Shown: positions 9,440-20,939 of the stretch, one piece after another
How the letters are laid out: every line of letters starts with the position of its first letter
How positions within the stretch are numbered: position 1 is the first letter of the stretch
DNA from: Falsochrobactrum ovis
Lineage (GTDB): Bacteria > Pseudomonadota > Alphaproteobacteria > Rhizobiales > Rhizobiaceae
Assembly: GCF_003259955.1 (NCBI RefSeq)
Contig: NZ_QLMK01000004.1
Span: forward strand, 123,525 to 187,524
Direction of reading: 5' to 3'
Length of the DNA: 64,000 nucleotides
Notes under the pieces: model-generated
What the model was told of the DNA's origin: nothing
Database searches by the model: none
Seen by the model: the letters and a program-made list of their open reading frames with translations, nothing else
Made by a program: the position numbers and the translations under genes

Positions 9440-11395
9440 ATGTCGGACAAGCTTTACCCCGTGCTACCGGAGGCGAAGAAAAACACGCTCATTGATAAGG
9501 CAACCTATCTGGAATGGTACAATGAGAGCGTGACTGATCCGGATGGCTTCTGGGCCAAGCATGGACGGCGGATTGACTGGTTCAAGCCTTTCACCAAAGT
9601 CAAAAATACCAGTTTTGAGGGCGATGTTTCGATCAAGTGGTATGAGGACGGCGTTACCAACGTTTCCTACAACTGTATCGACCGTCATCTTAAAAGCCGT
9701 GGTGATAAGGTCGCGATCATATGGGAAGGCGACAATCCCTATATTGATAAGAAAATCACCTATCGCGAGCTTTATGAAAATGTTTGCCGCATGGCGAATG
9801 TGCTGAAAAAGCACGGCGTCAAAAAAGGTGATCGCGTAACCATCTATCTGCCGATGATTCCAGAGGCCGCTTACGCAATGCTCGCTTGCGCCCGCATTGG
9901 TGCGGTGCACTCGGTTGTCTTTGCTGGGTTCTCGCCGGAAGCACTGGCTGGCCGCATTGTGGATTGTGAATCAACATTTGTGATCACCGCTGATGAAGGC
10001 ATTCGCGGCGGCAGACCTGTCCCGCTCAAAGAAAACACCGACACAGCTATCGACATCGCCGCCAAGCAATATGTCATGGTCAATAAGGTGCTGGTGGTCC
10101 GCCGCACCGGTGGCAAGGTTAGCTGGGGCCCTGGTCGCGATATCTGGTATCACAAAGAAATGACAACGGTTGAGGAGCATTGCGAGCCAGAACCGATGAA
10201 TGCGGAAGACCCGCTGTTCATTCTTTATACTTCCGGCTCAACCGGTAAGCCGAAAGGCGTGCTGCATACGACCGGCGGCTATCTCGTCTATGCCTCTATG
10301 ACCCATCAATATGTGTTCGATTATCATGATGGCGATATTTATTGGTGTACCGCTGATGTGGGCTGGGTCACAGGCCATTCCTACATTGTCTACGGCCCGC
10401 TGGCCAATGGTGCCACAACTTTGATGTTTGAAGGGGTTCCAAACTTCCCTGATCAGGGTCGGTTCTGGGAAGTGGTCGACAAGCACCATGTGAATATTTT
10501 CTATACTGCTCCGACCGCTTTGCGCTCGCTGATGGGTGCGGGAGATGAATTCGTAAAACGCTCATCCCGCTCAACCCTACGTTTGCTTGGTTCCGTTGGT
10601 GAGCCGATCAATCCGGAAGCATGGGAATGGTATTACAATGTCGTCGGCGATGGAAAATGCCCAATCGTCGACACTTGGTGGCAGACGGAAAATGGCGGGA
10701 TCCTTATCACACCGCTGCCCGGTGCAACCGATCTCAAGCCCGGTTCAGCCACCCGTCCTTTTTTCGGCGTGAAGCCTGTTCTCGTCGATAATGAAGGCAA
10801 TCTTCTAGATGGCGTGGCCGATGGCAATCTTTGCATTTCGGATAGTTGGCCCGGGCAGATGCGCAGCGTTTACGGCGATCACGAGCGCTTCATCGAAACT
10901 TACTTCGCAACCTATAAAGGCCTGTATTTCTCGGGCGATGGCTGTCGCCGCGATGAAGACGGCTATTATTGGATCACGGGCCGCGTCGATGATGTACTGA
11001 ATATTTCAGGCCACCGGCTCGGCACAGCCGAAATCGAATCAGCTCTCGTATCGCATCATTCTGTTTCGGAAGCTGCCGTTGTCGGTTATCCGCATCCAGT
11101 CAAAGGCCAAGGCATTTATTGCTATGTCACGCTCATGACCGGTGCCGAAACACTCGATCCGGATGAGTTGCGCAAAGAATTGACACTGCATGTGCGCAAA
11201 GAAATCGGACCAATCGCGACGCCTGACAAAATCCAATATGCACCGGGTCTTCCAAAAACCCGTTCGGGCAAGATCATGCGCCGTATTCTGCGTAAGATCG
11301 CTGAGGATGATTTCGGCTCATTGGGCGACACATCCACACTGGCCGATCCGGCGGTGGTGGACGATCTGATTGAGAATCGTCAAAATAAAAAATAA
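9440..11395 (+). CDS. acs: Acetyl-CoA synthetase (AMP-forming)
   Basis: Acs activates acetate to acetyl-CoA through acetyl-AMP in the cytosol, feeding the TCA/glyoxylate cycles. The 651-residue protein has the adenylate-forming P-loop [11 protein letters not shown], the hinge region [16 protein letters not shown] and the C-terminal [12 protein letters not shown]611 in that motif is the lysine acetylated by Pat-type enzymes in characterised homologues, so post-translational control is likely. AGGAGG lies 6 bases upstream of the ATG. The 270-base leader region is free of genes and a terminator follows at 11401. Confidence 0.97.
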   Translation: MSDKLYPVLPEAKKNTLIDKATYLEWYNESVTDPDGFWAKHGRRIDWFKPFTKVKNTSFEGDVSIKWYEDGVTNVSYNCIDRHLKSRGDKVAIIWEGDNPYIDKKITYRELYENVCRMANVLKKHGVKKGDRVTIYLPMIPEAAYAMLACARIGAVHSVVFAGFSPEALAGRIVDCESTFVITADEGIRGGRPVPLKENTDTAIDIAAKQYVMVNKVLVVRRTGGKVSWGPGRDIWYHKEMTTVEEHCEPEPMNAEDPLFILYTSGSTGKPKGVLHTTGGYLVYASMTHQYVFDYHDGDIYWCTADVGWVTGHSYIVYGPLANGATTLMFEGVPNFPDQGRFWEVVDKHHVNIFYTAPTALRSLMGAGDEFVKRSSRSTLRLLGSVGEPINPEAWEWYYNVVGDGKCPIVDTWWQTENGGILITPLPGATDLKPGSATRPFFGVKPVLVDNEGNLLDGVADGNLCISDSWPGQMRSVYGDHERFIETYFATYKGLYFSGDGCRRDEDGYYWITGRVDDVLNISGHRLGTAEIESALVSHHSVSEAAVVGYPHPVKGQGIYCYVTLMTGAETLDPDELRKELTLHVRKEIGPIATPDKIQYAPGLPKTRSGKIMRRILRKIAEDDFGSLGDTSTLADPAVVDDLIENRQNKK

Positions 11396-11400
11396 CAAGA

Positions 11401-11427
11401 AAGGCCGGGAATTCCCGGCCTTTTCTT
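11401..11427 (+). terminator. Rho-independent terminator of acs
   Basis: A near-perfect palindrome AAGGCCGGGAATTCCCGGCC followed by TTTTCTTT. It lies 6 bases after the acs stop and can also act on the convergent SDHAF4 gene. Confidence 0.9.
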
Positions 11428-11457
11428 TATCAAAATCAAATGATTTGTACTCTAAAA

Positions 11458-11691
11458 TTAGAAGTCAATGGTGCGACCTTTGATTTCCCAATCACCAAAG
11501 CGCGCTGGATCTTTGCCACCCCGGCCACCAATCTCGCGCGGGCCTTCAAACTCCTTTTGGGCGGCGCGGCGTTCTTCCGCTTCTTTCAGAGCCCGCTGTG
11601 CAGCAGGTGGGAGACTTTCAAAGGCGCGTTTTTTGGTGCCTTCTTCCATCTCAATTTCTTCGGTTTTGTTGTTCATCCGCTTACGTTCCAT
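11458..11691 (-). CDS. Succinate dehydrogenase assembly factor 4 family protein (DUF1674)
   Basis: A 77-residue charged protein ending in GKDPARFGDWEIKGRTIDF, the conserved C-terminus of the DUF1674/SDHAF4 family. Mitochondrial SDHAF4 binds flavinated SdhA and protects it before complex II assembly; the same role in bacteria is inference. Two starts are possible: M1 at 11691, or an ATG 15 bases downstream (11676) that is better placed relative to a purine-rich stretch. It is convergent with acs and divergent from htpX. Confidence 0.82.
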   Translation of the reverse strand: MERKRMNNKTEEIEMEEGTKKRAFESLPPAAQRALKEAEERRAAQKEFEGPREIGGRGGKDPARFGDWEIKGRTIDF

Positions 11692-11790
11692 TATTGAAGC
11701 TGAACCAATTCATACCCATCATATAGGCAAGAAAACGAAAGCTGCAAAATCTCTTAGATCGTGCAGCATCCATTTGGAGACCCGCCACAT

Positions 11791-12762
11791 ATGAATATGA
11801 CGAAAACAGCAATGCTGATCGCGCTTATGACGGCCATGTTCATGAGCGTCGGCTATTTGTTGGGCGGCGGCAGCGGCATGATGATTGCGCTCGTCGTCGC
11901 TATTGCGATGAACCTGTTCAGCTACTGGAATTCCGATAAGATGGTTTTGCGCATGTATAATGCGCAGGAAGTCGACGAGCGCAGCGCGCCGGACTACTAT
12001 CGGATGGTTAGCGGACTGGCTGCCAATGCCGGACTGCCCATGCCGAAAGTTTATATTATCCATGAAGATCAGCCCAATGCTTTCGCCACCGGACGCAACC
12101 CTGAAAATGCAGCCGTTGCCGCAACCACCGGCCTTCTCCAACGCTTAACACCCGAAGAAGTGGCGGGCGTCATGGCGCATGAGCTTGCTCACGTGCAAAA
12201 TCGTGACACACTCACCATGACGATTACCGCAACTCTGGCAGGTGCAATTTCCATGCTTGGTAATTTCGCGTTTTTCCTCGGTGGAAACCGTGAAAATGGC
12301 AATGGGATTATTGGCGTGATAGGGACAATCATTGCTATGATTGTCGCTCCCTTTGCTGCTATGATTGTGCAAATGGCCGTAAGCCGTACCCGCGAATATG
12401 CTGCCGATCGACGTGGCGCTGAAATTTGTGGCAATCCGCTCTGGCTTTCATCTGCACTCAATAAGATAGCGCGTAGCGCAAAGGTCATCCCCAATGAGGA
12501 AGCCGAACACAATCCGGCAACCGCACATATGTTCATCATCAATCCGTTGAGTGGGCAAGGCGCGGATAACCTGTTTTCGACCCACCCTGACACCGATAAT
12601 CGAATTGCCGCTCTTGAGCAGATGGCAATGCAGATGGGCATCCGGCAATCCCATATGGCAACTCAAGCAGCCCCTTCCCAAAACAGTGGTCCTTGGGGTA
12701 ATGCTGGCCGCAACACGAATCGCTCCGGGTCCAATTCCGGGTTCCGAGGGCCATGGTCATAA
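11791..12762 (+). CDS. htpX: Membrane zinc metalloprotease HtpX
   Basis: HtpX is an inner-membrane M48 peptidase that helps FtsH clear misfolded membrane proteins. From the ATG at 11791 the product has 323 residues, N-terminal membrane helices (about 7-25 and 30-45), the zinc motif HELAH (H130, E131, H134) and two further helices before the third ligand region ([14 protein letters not shown]). An in-frame ATG 30 bases upstream adds [10 protein letters not shown], not seen in relatives. A C-terminal Ser/Asn/Gly-rich tail is typical of the group. rsmB follows 61 bases downstream. Confidence 0.95.
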   Translation: MNMTKTAMLIALMTAMFMSVGYLLGGGSGMMIALVVAIAMNLFSYWNSDKMVLRMYNAQEVDERSAPDYYRMVSGLAANAGLPMPKVYIIHEDQPNAFATGRNPENAAVAATTGLLQRLTPEEVAGVMAHELAHVQNRDTLTMTITATLAGAISMLGNFAFFLGGNRENGNGIIGVIGTIIAMIVAPFAAMIVQMAVSRTREYAADRRGAEICGNPLWLSSALNKIARSAKVIPNEEAEHNPATAHMFIINPLSGQGADNLFSTHPDTDNRIAALEQMAMQMGIRQSHMATQAAPSQNSGPWGNAGRNTNRSGSNSGFRGPWS

Positions 12763-12823
12763 GGCGCATCCCGATCATTACCCCCAATGTCGGGTTAGAT
12801 GCGCACAATAAAGTAGAACCAGC

Positions 12824-14218
12824 GTGAATCAGAAAAAACCTGCGCCGCGGCGTAGAAATAACAAGCCGCAAACGAGCCATAATACTCCTGACCGTCCTGG
12901 TCTGGCTGCACGCCTATGCGCAGCGCGCCTGCTGGGCGCGGTTATTGATAAAAAGACCTCGCTGGACGGGCTAACCGATAATACCCACGGTCATCCGCAA
13001 TATCTTGCGCTTGAGCCACGAGATCGAGCGTTGGTGCGGGCAATTTTAGGCTCGGCACTACGTAATCGAGGTGCAATTGAACGTGCCATATCAAAGCGTC
13101 TTGACCGGCCATTGCCGGACAATGCAGTCGCGCTTAAACATCTATTGCATGTAGCGGTTGCGCAGATTTTCTATCTTGATCTGCCGGATCATTCCGCCGT
13201 TGATCTGGCTGTTGAGGCGGCCAATTCCGACCCGCGAAATCGCAAATATGCCGGACTTGTCAACGCGCTTTTGCGTCGCCTCTCTCGCAACAAAGAACGC
13301 GCACTGGCTAACGATCTTCCGCCGGAAAACAACGTGCCGGAATGGTTTTCAAAAAGCATTATTGAAACCTATGGCGCCGAAAAAGCCGCGAGCATTTTCG
13401 CCATGCATGCCTATGAACCGCCTTTGGATCTAACGGTAAAAAGCGATCCAGAAGCATGGGCTGAGAAACTTGGCGGCATAATGCTGCCCAATGGTTCGGT
13501 GCGCCTTGGGGCAATTGAAGGCGCTCTTACTGATCTTCCAGGTTTCGCCGAAGGCGAGTGGTGGGTACAAGATGTAGCAGCCAGCCTGCCTGCGCGGTTG
13601 ATGGGTAATATCAAGGACAAGCGTGTCGCCGATCTTTGCGCCGCTCCCGGCGGCAAGACCGCTCAGCTCGTGCAGCAGGGGGCAAAAGTCACCGCACTTG
13701 ATCTTTCAGAAAATCGGCTGAAGCGCCTGCGTGGTAATCTGGAGCGCCTTGGTTTTGAAGCCGAAACCATTGCGACTAATCTTCTCGACTATAAGCCGGA
13801 TGAGCTTTTCGATGCAGTCCTGCTCGATGCTCCCTGCTCTTCTACCGGCACTGTGCGCCGCCACCCGGATATTCCATGGACCAAAACCCGGGCGGATATT
13901 GAAAAACTCGCAAGCCTTCAGGCAAAATTGCTCACCCATACCGCAACTTTAGTAAAACCGGGCGGCACAATCGTCTTTTCCAATTGCTCATTACATATGG
14001 AAGAAGGCGAATATGTAGCGCGGACCGCTGCCGAAAATCCGCTTTTGGAACCTTACCCAATCACGCTAGAAGATTGCCCCGGCCTTGATGGTCTAATCAC
14101 CCCCGAAGGTTATTTACGTTCCACCCCGGCAGATTTACCCCCCGACCATTTTGACGGTAATCGGCGTTTGGCTGGGATGGATGGTTTCTTTGCTGCAAGG
14201 TTCAAACGAACCACGTAA
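12824..14218 (+). CDS. rsmB: RsmB/NOP family 16S rRNA cytosine-C5 methyltransferase
   Basis: The enzyme uses S-adenosylmethionine to make m5C in 16S rRNA (C967 in E. coli). The 464-residue protein has a basic N-terminus, a NusB-like RNA-binding domain (~25-160), motif I (DLCAAPGGKTAQL), the PC cysteine in LLDAPCSSTGT and the nucleophilic cysteine in SNCSLHMEEGE. The start is GTG. It follows htpX and precedes the heparinase-like gene and purH, all on the same strand. The exact target base is inferred. Confidence 0.9.
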   Translation: MNQKKPAPRRRNNKPQTSHNTPDRPGLAARLCAARLLGAVIDKKTSLDGLTDNTHGHPQYLALEPRDRALVRAILGSALRNRGAIERAISKRLDRPLPDNAVALKHLLHVAVAQIFYLDLPDHSAVDLAVEAANSDPRNRKYAGLVNALLRRLSRNKERALANDLPPENNVPEWFSKSIIETYGAEKAASIFAMHAYEPPLDLTVKSDPEAWAEKLGGIMLPNGSVRLGAIEGALTDLPGFAEGEWWVQDVAASLPARLMGNIKDKRVADLCAAPGGKTAQLVQQGAKVTALDLSENRLKRLRGNLERLGFEAETIATNLLDYKPDELFDAVLLDAPCSSTGTVRRHPDIPWTKTRADIEKLASLQAKLLTHTATLVKPGGTIVFSNCSLHMEEGEYVARTAAENPLLEPYPITLEDCPGLDGLITPEGYLRSTPADLPPDHFDGNRRLAGMDGFFAARFKRTT

Positions 14219-14361
14219 AGCCGATTAAAATGCAAACCACTCATAACGGATGTAACGCACCCGTTATGGTTAACAATCGATTCACCATTATAGACAATTG
14301 TATAAGAGCGTGATTCCGCTGAGCGAAACGCTGGACGGATAATTACGTATTTTTAGGAAAG

Positions 14362-16125
14362 GTGGCCGCGGCCCCTCAACAAATGGCAGACGAAACGGAG
14401 AATAAACGGGTGGCAGTTGCGCTGAGCGAAACCCCGCATCTTTGGGGATTGGCCGTTGCACAGGCTTGGCGCAGGCTAAGCCGTCGCCTGCGCATGGGCC
14501 CGCTTTATCGATGGCGTTTTACGGGTTTCACTCCGGAACGTATTCTCATTACTCCGCCAGATCTTCGAGTAGCCGATCCGCAGCTTGCACAAGAGTTTTA
14601 CCACGGCCGTTTTGCCCTTGCCGGGCGTTTGGTCGAAACCGGCGGACGTTCGCCTTTTGCGGTTGAACCGCCAACGCCGGAATGGGAAAAGGCCCTGCAT
14701 GGTTTTGGCTGGCTGCGCCACCTTAAAAGCGCCAATACCGAACTTGCCACCGCCAATGCCCGCGTTTTGGTGGATGACTGGATGCGGCTTTATGGCAAGC
14801 GTATAGGGGGCATTGCCTGGACCCCCGAGGTCACAGCGCAGCGCATCATCGCCTGGCTGCAACATTCAGATTTGATTCTCACCGACACCGAATTGTCCGC
14901 CTATCGCAAATTCATGCGCTCACTTGCCATGCAAGTGCGTTATTTGCGTACCATAGCCTCCGCCATGGATGATGGTGAAGAGCGGCTTCGCGCCCGCATC
15001 GCCCTTGCTTTTGCTGCCCTTGCACTTCCAGTTTCTCCACCCACAGCCCGTGCGGCACGCCGCAATCTCGAATATGAACTCAAGCGGCAAATCCTGCCCG
15101 ACGGTGGTCACATATCGCGCAATCCAGCAACTATTCTTGAGCTTCTGGCTGATCTTTTGCCCCTGCGTCAAACCTATGCCAGCGGTACGGAATCGCCCCC
15201 CAAGGCGCTGATCGAAGCCGTCGAGCGTATGCTGCCAGCCTTGCGTTTTTTCCGGCATCAAGATGGTAACCTGGCGCTTTTCAATGGCGTAGGCCCGACA
15301 ATGCCGGAGCGGATTATCTCTGTGCTCCGCCATGATGAAACTGGCGGAAAGCCACTCACTTATGCGCCCTATTCCGGTTATGAGCGCCTATCAATGGGCG
15401 CAACCACCATCATTGCCGATACCGGATTACCGCCCCCGGTCACGGCGTCACGTGATGCGCATTCAGGCTGCCTGTCTTTTGAAATGTCCTCTGGACGACA
15501 ACGCTATATTGTCAATTCGGGAATAGACCGTTTTGGTCCGACCGAGTTCCGTCCGCTCGGACGTTCCACCGCCGCGCATTCCACCGCGACAATTAACGAC
15601 ACTTCTTCCTGCCGCTTCAGCCACAGTAAAGGCCTTTCTAGCATGATCGGCACCCCGATTATCGCCGGGCCGACAAACGTCCAGCGCAATCGTGTCGAGG
15701 ATACAGGTCGTCAAGGTTTTGTCGCCAGCCATGACGGATATGTGCGTCTTTTTGGTATTTATCACGAGCGCCGGATTGTGCTTTCGCACAATGGCAGCGT
15801 GATACAAGGAATGGATCATTTTTATCGTGGTGATTCCAAACCTCTCAAAGCCAATGGCCGTGACAATATAGCGGTGCGTTTCCATATTCATCCATCAGTC
15901 GATATTTCTTTGGATGAAAACGGCCTGATAATCCTCAGCGCAGATCAGGATGATACATGGGCATTTTCCTGTTTTGAAATCGCTCCCCAGCTTGAAGATA
16001 GTATTTTCTTTGCGGGCTTTCGCGGTCCTGTTACTTCAAAACAGATTGTGCTTTCCTTCCCCGCTTCCGAGCTACCAGAGGTGAATTGGCAGTTCAGCCG
16101 CATAGCGATTGGCAGCTATACTTGA
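14362..16125 (+). CDS. Heparinase II/III family protein
   Basis: A 587-residue protein with an N-terminal alpha/alpha-toroid (~20-300) and a C-terminal beta-sandwich containing RDAHSGCLSFEMSSGRQRYIVNSG, as in heparinase II/III-like polysaccharide lyases. No signal peptide is evident, so a cytoplasmic or periplasmic location cannot be decided. The substrate is unknown; in rhizobia and Brucella a homologue often sits beside purH (memory-based). The GTG at 14362 has AGGA only 3 bases away; an ATG at 14383 is the alternative start. Confidence 0.8.
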   Translation: MAAAPQQMADETENKRVAVALSETPHLWGLAVAQAWRRLSRRLRMGPLYRWRFTGFTPERILITPPDLRVADPQLAQEFYHGRFALAGRLVETGGRSPFAVEPPTPEWEKALHGFGWLRHLKSANTELATANARVLVDDWMRLYGKRIGGIAWTPEVTAQRIIAWLQHSDLILTDTELSAYRKFMRSLAMQVRYLRTIASAMDDGEERLRARIALAFAALALPVSPPTARAARRNLEYELKRQILPDGGHISRNPATILELLADLLPLRQTYASGTESPPKALIEAVERMLPALRFFRHQDGNLALFNGVGPTMPERIISVLRHDETGGKPLTYAPYSGYERLSMGATTIIADTGLPPPVTASRDAHSGCLSFEMSSGRQRYIVNSGIDRFGPTEFRPLGRSTAAHSTATINDTSSCRFSHSKGLSSMIGTPIIAGPTNVQRNRVEDTGRQGFVASHDGYVRLFGIYHERRIVLSHNGSVIQGMDHFYRGDSKPLKANGRDNIAVRFHIHPSVDISLDENGLIILSADQDDTWAFSCFEIAPQLEDSIFFAGFRGPVTSKQIVLSFPASELPEVNWQFSRIAIGSYT

Positions 16126-16241
16126 TCCTTCACAAGGCTTTAGCGGTTTTTAAGGTAGGATTCTTGTTCTGCGTGTGTTAACTCGCCTTCGTCCCCCTTC
16201 CTGAACGCAACCGACGTTTCGGTAACGAAGAGACCAATTCC

Positions 16242-17858
16242 ATGGCTGTCAGCTCAAAACATATCCCCGCTCCCGATCTATATCGGGTGCGCCGCGCCCT
16301 CATTTCAGTATCCGATAAGACCGGCCTGATCGAATTCGCCAAAGCGCTTCATGCGCATGGTGTTGAAATTCTTTCAACAGGCGGCACGGCCAAGTCTATC
16401 GCTGCTGAAAATATTCCGGTTCGCGATGTATCCGAAATTACTGGCTTTCCCGAAATTATGGACGGCCGCGTGAAGACGCTTCATCCATCCGTGCATGGTG
16501 GCCTTCTCGCTGTTCGGAACGACCCTGAACACGTAGCCGCGATGCAAGAGCACGGTATTGGCGGCATCGACCTTGCGGTTATTAATCTATACCCCTTCGA
16601 GCAAGTCCGTTTTCAAGGTGGAGATTATGACACCACCGTCGAAAACATCGATATTGGTGGGCCTGCAATGATCCGGGCTTCAGCAAAAAATCATGCCTAT
16701 GTGGCAACCGTTGTTGACCCTTCAGACTATGCGAATGTTATTGCTGAACTGGAACAAAATGCTGGCTCCTTGCCGCTTTCTTTCCGCAAGAAACTCGCAG
16801 CTAAAGCTTTTTCGCGCACTGCCGCCTATGATGCAGCCATCTCCAACTGGTTTGCAGAAGCCATTGAAGAAGAAACCCCTGTCTGGCGTTCCACCGCTGG
16901 CAAGCTGCATTCCGTCATGCGCTATGGCGAGAATCCACATCAGACAGCAGGTTTTTATCTAACCGGCGAACAACGCCCCGGCGTGGCAACTGCAACCCAG
17001 CTACAAGGCAAACAGCTTTCCTATAACAATATCAACGATACTGATGCAGCCTTTGAACTTGTCGCCGAATTCGACCCAGCCCGGACGGCAGCGGTCGCAA
17101 TTATCAAACACGCCAATCCCTGTGGCGTGGCCGAAGGCACAAATTTGAAAGAAGCCTATCTCAAGGCGCTCGCCTGCGATCCGGTATCGGCCTTTGGCGG
17201 CATTGTCGCACTCAACAAAACGCTTGATGAAGATGCGGCGGAAGAAATCGTCAAAATCTTCACCGAAGTCATCATTGCGCCAGATGTGACCGAGGGCGCT
17301 AAAGCCATCATTGCCGCAAAGAAAAACCTGCGCCTATTGGTAACTGGCGGACTGCCCGACCCCCGTGCCAAAGGTATTGCGGCCAAGACAGTTGCTGGCG
17401 GAATCTTGGTTCAGTCGCGCGACAATGGCGTAGTCGATGATCTTGATCTCAAGGTAGTCACCAAGCGTGCTCCGAGTGAATCTGAGCTCAATGACATGAA
17501 ATTCGCTTTCCGCGTGGCAAAACACGTAAAATCCAATGCCATTGTCTATGTAAAAGACGGCGCGACGGTTGGTATCGGCGCTGGCCAAATGAGTCGTGTC
17601 GATTCCGCCCGCATTGCCGCACGCAAAGCTGAAGATGCAGCGGAAGCAGCCGGACTGCCAGAACCTTTGACCAAAGGCTGTGTTGTTGCCTCTGACGCTT
17701 TTTTCCCCTTTGCAGATGGTCTGCTCTCGGCAGTCGAAGCTGGCGCGACAGCAGTTATTCAGCCGGGCGGTTCCATGCGTGACGATGAAGTGATCGCCGC
17801 AGCAGATGAGCATGGCATTGCTATGGTCATGACCGGAATGCGTCATTTCCGCCACTAA
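16242..17858 (+). CDS. purH: Bifunctional AICAR transformylase / IMP cyclohydrolase
   Basis: PurH performs the last two steps of de novo purine synthesis: formylation of AICAR with 10-formyl-THF, then ring closure to IMP. The 538-residue protein has the N-terminal MGS-like cyclohydrolase domain ([31 protein letters not shown]) and the C-terminal transformylase domain ([31 protein letters not shown]). GAAGAGA lies before the ATG. A terminator at 17884 separates it from glpK. Confidence 0.97.
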   Translation: MAVSSKHIPAPDLYRVRRALISVSDKTGLIEFAKALHAHGVEILSTGGTAKSIAAENIPVRDVSEITGFPEIMDGRVKTLHPSVHGGLLAVRNDPEHVAAMQEHGIGGIDLAVINLYPFEQVRFQGGDYDTTVENIDIGGPAMIRASAKNHAYVATVVDPSDYANVIAELEQNAGSLPLSFRKKLAAKAFSRTAAYDAAISNWFAEAIEEETPVWRSTAGKLHSVMRYGENPHQTAGFYLTGEQRPGVATATQLQGKQLSYNNINDTDAAFELVAEFDPARTAAVAIIKHANPCGVAEGTNLKEAYLKALACDPVSAFGGIVALNKTLDEDAAEEIVKIFTEVIIAPDVTEGAKAIIAAKKNLRLLVTGGLPDPRAKGIAAKTVAGGILVQSRDNGVVDDLDLKVVTKRAPSESELNDMKFAFRVAKHVKSNAIVYVKDGATVGIGAGQMSRVDSARIAARKAEDAAEAAGLPEPLTKGCVVASDAFFPFADGLLSAVEAGATAVIQPGGSMRDDEVIAAADEHGIAMVMTGMRHFRH

Positions 17859-17883
17859 GCTTAAGCTAAACTGCTCCCAACCA

Positions 17884-17918
17884 ATAAGCCCCAGATTCAT
17901 GTAGTCTGGGGCTTATTC
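17884..17918 (+). terminator. Rho-independent terminator of purH
   Basis: Inverted repeat AATAAGCCCCAGA / TCTGGGGCTTATT with a 9-base loop, 25 bases after the purH stop. The T-run is interrupted (TTATTCATTT), but the stem is strong and works in either direction. Confidence 0.85.
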
Positions 17919-17972
17919 ATTTATGTTTCATTTCGTATTGTTTCAAAATGATTCATTGGAGGAGCATGCTTA

Positions 17973-19475
17973 ATGTCGCGTTTCATCGGCTCTATCGATC
18001 AGGGAACCACAAGTTCGCGTTTCATCATTTTTGATCACCAAGGCAATATTATCGCGATGGATCAGCGCGAACACCGGCAAATTTATCCAAAAGCTGGTTG
18101 GGTAGAACATGATGCGCAGGAAATATGGCAAAATACGCAAAAAACCGTCGCACGAGCATTAGAAAAAGCCAATATTGATGCTTCCGATATTGCCGCGGTC
18201 GGGATCACAAACCAGCGCGAAACGACGCTTTTATGGGACAGAAAAACTGGCGAGCCATTGCATAATGCGCTTGTCTGGATGGACACGCGGACCGACAGGC
18301 TTGTCGAGCAGTTCAGTAAGGACGAAGGGCCTGACCGTTTGCGCAACACAACCGGCCTTCCAATTTCCACCTATTTTTCTGGACTAAAATTACGCTGGCT
18401 TTTGGACAATGTGCCGCGCGCCAGAGAAAAAGCCAAAGCAGGTGACGCATTATTCGGCACGATCGACTCATGGTTGATCTGGAATCTGACGGGCGGCCCA
18501 AACGGCGGAATACATATAACGGATGTGACGAATGCGTCCCGTACCCAATTGATGGACCTTAAAACCCTGCAATGGGACGAGAACATTCTCAAACTTTTTG
18601 GGATACCAGCTGCCTGCCTGCCCGAAATTCGAAGTTCCAGCGAAGTCTATACCGAGATCAGCATTCCAATGCTTAAAGGCGTTAAGCTGGCGGGCATTTT
18701 AGGAGATCAGCAGGCCGCTCTATTTGGCCAAGCCTGTTTGCAAACCGGCGAAGCAAAGAATACTTACGGAACCGGCTGTTTCATGCTGATGAATACCGGC
18801 GAAAAACTGGTTCCCTCCACTTGTGGCCTGATAACGACCATCGCTTATCAGCTCGGAGATGCCAGACCAATATACGCCCTTGAAGGCTCCATTGCGATTA
18901 CCGGCGCATTGGTTCAATGGCTAAGAGACAATCTCGGCATCATCGAAAAAAGCTCAGACATAGAAAAACTCGCCCGAACCGTAGAAGACAATGGAGATGT
19001 CTATTTCGTGCCAGCATTTTCAGGTCTCTATGCGCCCCACTGGGAACAATCGGCCCGAGGTATCATTGCCGGCCTAACAGGTTTTTCCAATAAGGGTCAC
19101 ATCGCCCGCGCTGCTTTGGAAGCAAGTTGCTATCAAGTCCGAGAGGTCCTTGAGGCAATGGTTCAGGATTCAGGCATAGAAATCACAGAGTTACGCACCG
19201 ACGGCGGCATGACCGTTAATGATCTCATGATGCAATTTCAGTCCGATATTATTGATGTTCCAGTAGTACGCCCAAAAATTATTGAGACCACTGCGCTGGG
19301 GGCAGCCTATGCCGCAGGACTTGCAGTTCAATTTTGGAAAAGCACCGACGACATTTCAGAAAATTGGCAAATGTCAAAGCGGTGGGAGCCAAAAATGGAA
19401 GAAATTGAACGGGAGCGGCTGTTCAACTCGTGGGGAAAAGCCATTCGGCGTTCCCTGCGCTGGACCGACGCCTAA
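17973..19475 (+). CDS. glpK: Glycerol kinase
   Basis: GlpK phosphorylates glycerol to glycerol-3-phosphate with ATP in the cytosol. The 500-residue FGGY-family protein shows [13 protein letters not shown] at the N-terminus, GITNQRETT, the ATP-site [12 protein letters not shown] and the C-terminal FGGY-type signature [25 protein letters not shown] precedes the ATG. No glpF or glpD is adjacent, so it is an isolated copy. It is convergent with the MFS gene, with only 6 bases between the stops and no visible terminator. Confidence 0.95.
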   Translation: MSRFIGSIDQGTTSSRFIIFDHQGNIIAMDQREHRQIYPKAGWVEHDAQEIWQNTQKTVARALEKANIDASDIAAVGITNQRETTLLWDRKTGEPLHNALVWMDTRTDRLVEQFSKDEGPDRLRNTTGLPISTYFSGLKLRWLLDNVPRAREKAKAGDALFGTIDSWLIWNLTGGPNGGIHITDVTNASRTQLMDLKTLQWDENILKLFGIPAACLPEIRSSSEVYTEISIPMLKGVKLAGILGDQQAALFGQACLQTGEAKNTYGTGCFMLMNTGEKLVPSTCGLITTIAYQLGDARPIYALEGSIAITGALVQWLRDNLGIIEKSSDIEKLARTVEDNGDVYFVPAFSGLYAPHWEQSARGIIAGLTGFSNKGHIARAALEASCYQVREVLEAMVQDSGIEITELRTDGGMTVNDLMMQFQSDIIDVPVVRPKIIETTALGAAYAAGLAVQFWKSTDDISENWQMSKRWEPKMEEIERERLFNSWGKAIRRSLRWTDA

Positions 19476-19481
19476 GGCACA

Positions 19482-20861
19482 TTAGAGGCGATCCGCCGGA
19501 TAGGGCGTGATTTTTATGAGCAAGAAACCCACTGCGAAAAACGCAATGAGCACCGACATCCCAATTGCCGCTGAACCGCTCAACGCGGTGAAACTCGCGA
19601 CAAGAAACGGTCCGGCAAAGCTCGTTGCTCTGCCCGCCAAAGCATAAATACCAAAATAGCGCCCGGCTTCTTCGGCTCTTATGCTTCGTGCAAACCATGA
19701 ACGTGACGATGCCTGAACCGGGCCAAATGCGGCACCAATCAATAAGCCATAAAGAAGAAAAGCGCGTTCCGCAGGCGTTGCAAAAAGCCCAGCGCCATCG
19801 CTGGCCTCAAACGAGATCATGCCAAATCCTGTGTGGGAATGCCCTGTTGATACAATGCCAAGGGACGCGAAAAACAACAGCAATACCGCCCACATCACCA
19901 CAGTTTTGGACCCAAACCGCGTATCCAGCCGGCTTGCAATAAGACAGCTAAAAATCGCCATGACATTTAAAATCATGCCGAAAAGACCAATCTCGGTTAT
20001 TGTCCAGCCAAACAGAATAGCAGCATAACCTGCACCCAGCGCCAGAAGTGCGTTAACGCCATCCTGGCAAACCATCCGCGCCAGCAGAAAACGTACAATT
20101 CCAGGACGCTTTCTGACCTCATTCAACGTGGTTTTAAGCTCCCCCAGCCCAGAACGCATAGCTTTTGCTAAAGTCTCACCTCTGGCACTATCGGGGGTGA
20201 AAAGAAACATGGGTAAGATAAAAATAAGATACCAAATTGCCGTTAGGGGACCGGAAATACGTGCATCTTCGCCTTGAACTGGATCAAGCCCAAATAATGG
20301 GTCAATTCCCAAAATTGTTTTCCCCGTTTCCGGTGATCCGGCGAGGAAAAATACGATGAAAATTAAGACTATCATCCCCCCGAGATAGCCCAACCCCCAC
20401 GCGATATTCGATATGCGCCCAATATCTTGCTGAGAAACCAGCCGCGGCATCATGGAATCGTTGAAGACCACTGAAAATTCAGCCGCCACCATTGCAATAA
20501 TATAGCAAAGCAATACCCAAAACAGGCTTGAACCCGGCGCGGCAAACCATAAAAGAGCGAGGCTGATAATTTTGAGAATCGCAAAAAAGCCTATCCATGG
20601 CTTGCGCGCCCCGGTTTTGTCCGCAACCGCCCCAAGGAAAGGCGACATGATAGCTACGAGAAAGCCAGCAATGGCAATTCCGTAGCCCCAGGCAATTTGC
20701 CCTTCTTCCGGGGTCACCGCCATGCGTGATATGAAATAGGGGCCGAATATAAAGGTCGTCACCACCGTAAAAAACGGTTGCGCAGCCCAATCAAAAAATA
20801 TCCAGCCCCATATTCCCCGCCGCGAAGCGGGCCGGCGCACATTCAAAATCTCATCTGTCAC
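19482..20861 (-). CDS. UMF1-family MFS transporter
   Basis: A 459-residue inner-membrane protein with ~12 hydrophobic segments. The opening GIWGWIFFDWAAQPFFTVVTTF is the signature of the UMF1 (Atg22-like) branch of the major facilitator superfamily. The substrate is unknown; the eukaryotic member exports amino acids from the vacuole, which cannot be transferred directly. The start is GTG with a weak ribosome-binding site. It lies 79 bases downstream of NAD-GDH, separated by a hairpin. A link to glutamate metabolism is speculative. Confidence 0.85.
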   Translation of the reverse strand: MTDEILNVRRPASRRGIWGWIFFDWAAQPFFTVVTTFIFGPYFISRMAVTPEEGQIAWGYGIAIAGFLVAIMSPFLGAVADKTGARKPWIGFFAILKIISLALLWFAAPGSSLFWVLLCYIIAMVAAEFSVVFNDSMMPRLVSQQDIGRISNIAWGLGYLGGMIVLIFIVFFLAGSPETGKTILGIDPLFGLDPVQGEDARISGPLTAIWYLIFILPMFLFTPDSARGETLAKAMRSGLGELKTTLNEVRKRPGIVRFLLARMVCQDGVNALLALGAGYAAILFGWTITEIGLFGMILNVMAIFSCLIASRLDTRFGSKTVVMWAVLLLFFASLGIVSTGHSHTGFGMISFEASDGAGLFATPAERAFLLYGLLIGAAFGPVQASSRSWFARSIRAEEAGRYFGIYALAGRATSFAGPFLVASFTALSGSAAIGMSVLIAFFAVGFLLIKITPYPADRL

Positions 20862-20902
20862 TCGCTCGTTCTTTCGAACAGGTCGGCTTTGGCTTAATGC
20901 CG

Positions 20903-20931
20903 GAAAACGAGGAGCCAGCCATTGCGGCTCC
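20903..20931 (-). terminator. Hairpin between NAD-GDH and the MFS gene
   Basis: GGAGCC / GGCTCC (20911-20931) with a 9-base loop, followed in the minus transcript by TCGTTTTCC. It lies just after the NAD-GDH stop. It is a likely, possibly leaky, terminator. Confidence 0.65.
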
Positions 20932-20939
20932 CCGCCCTA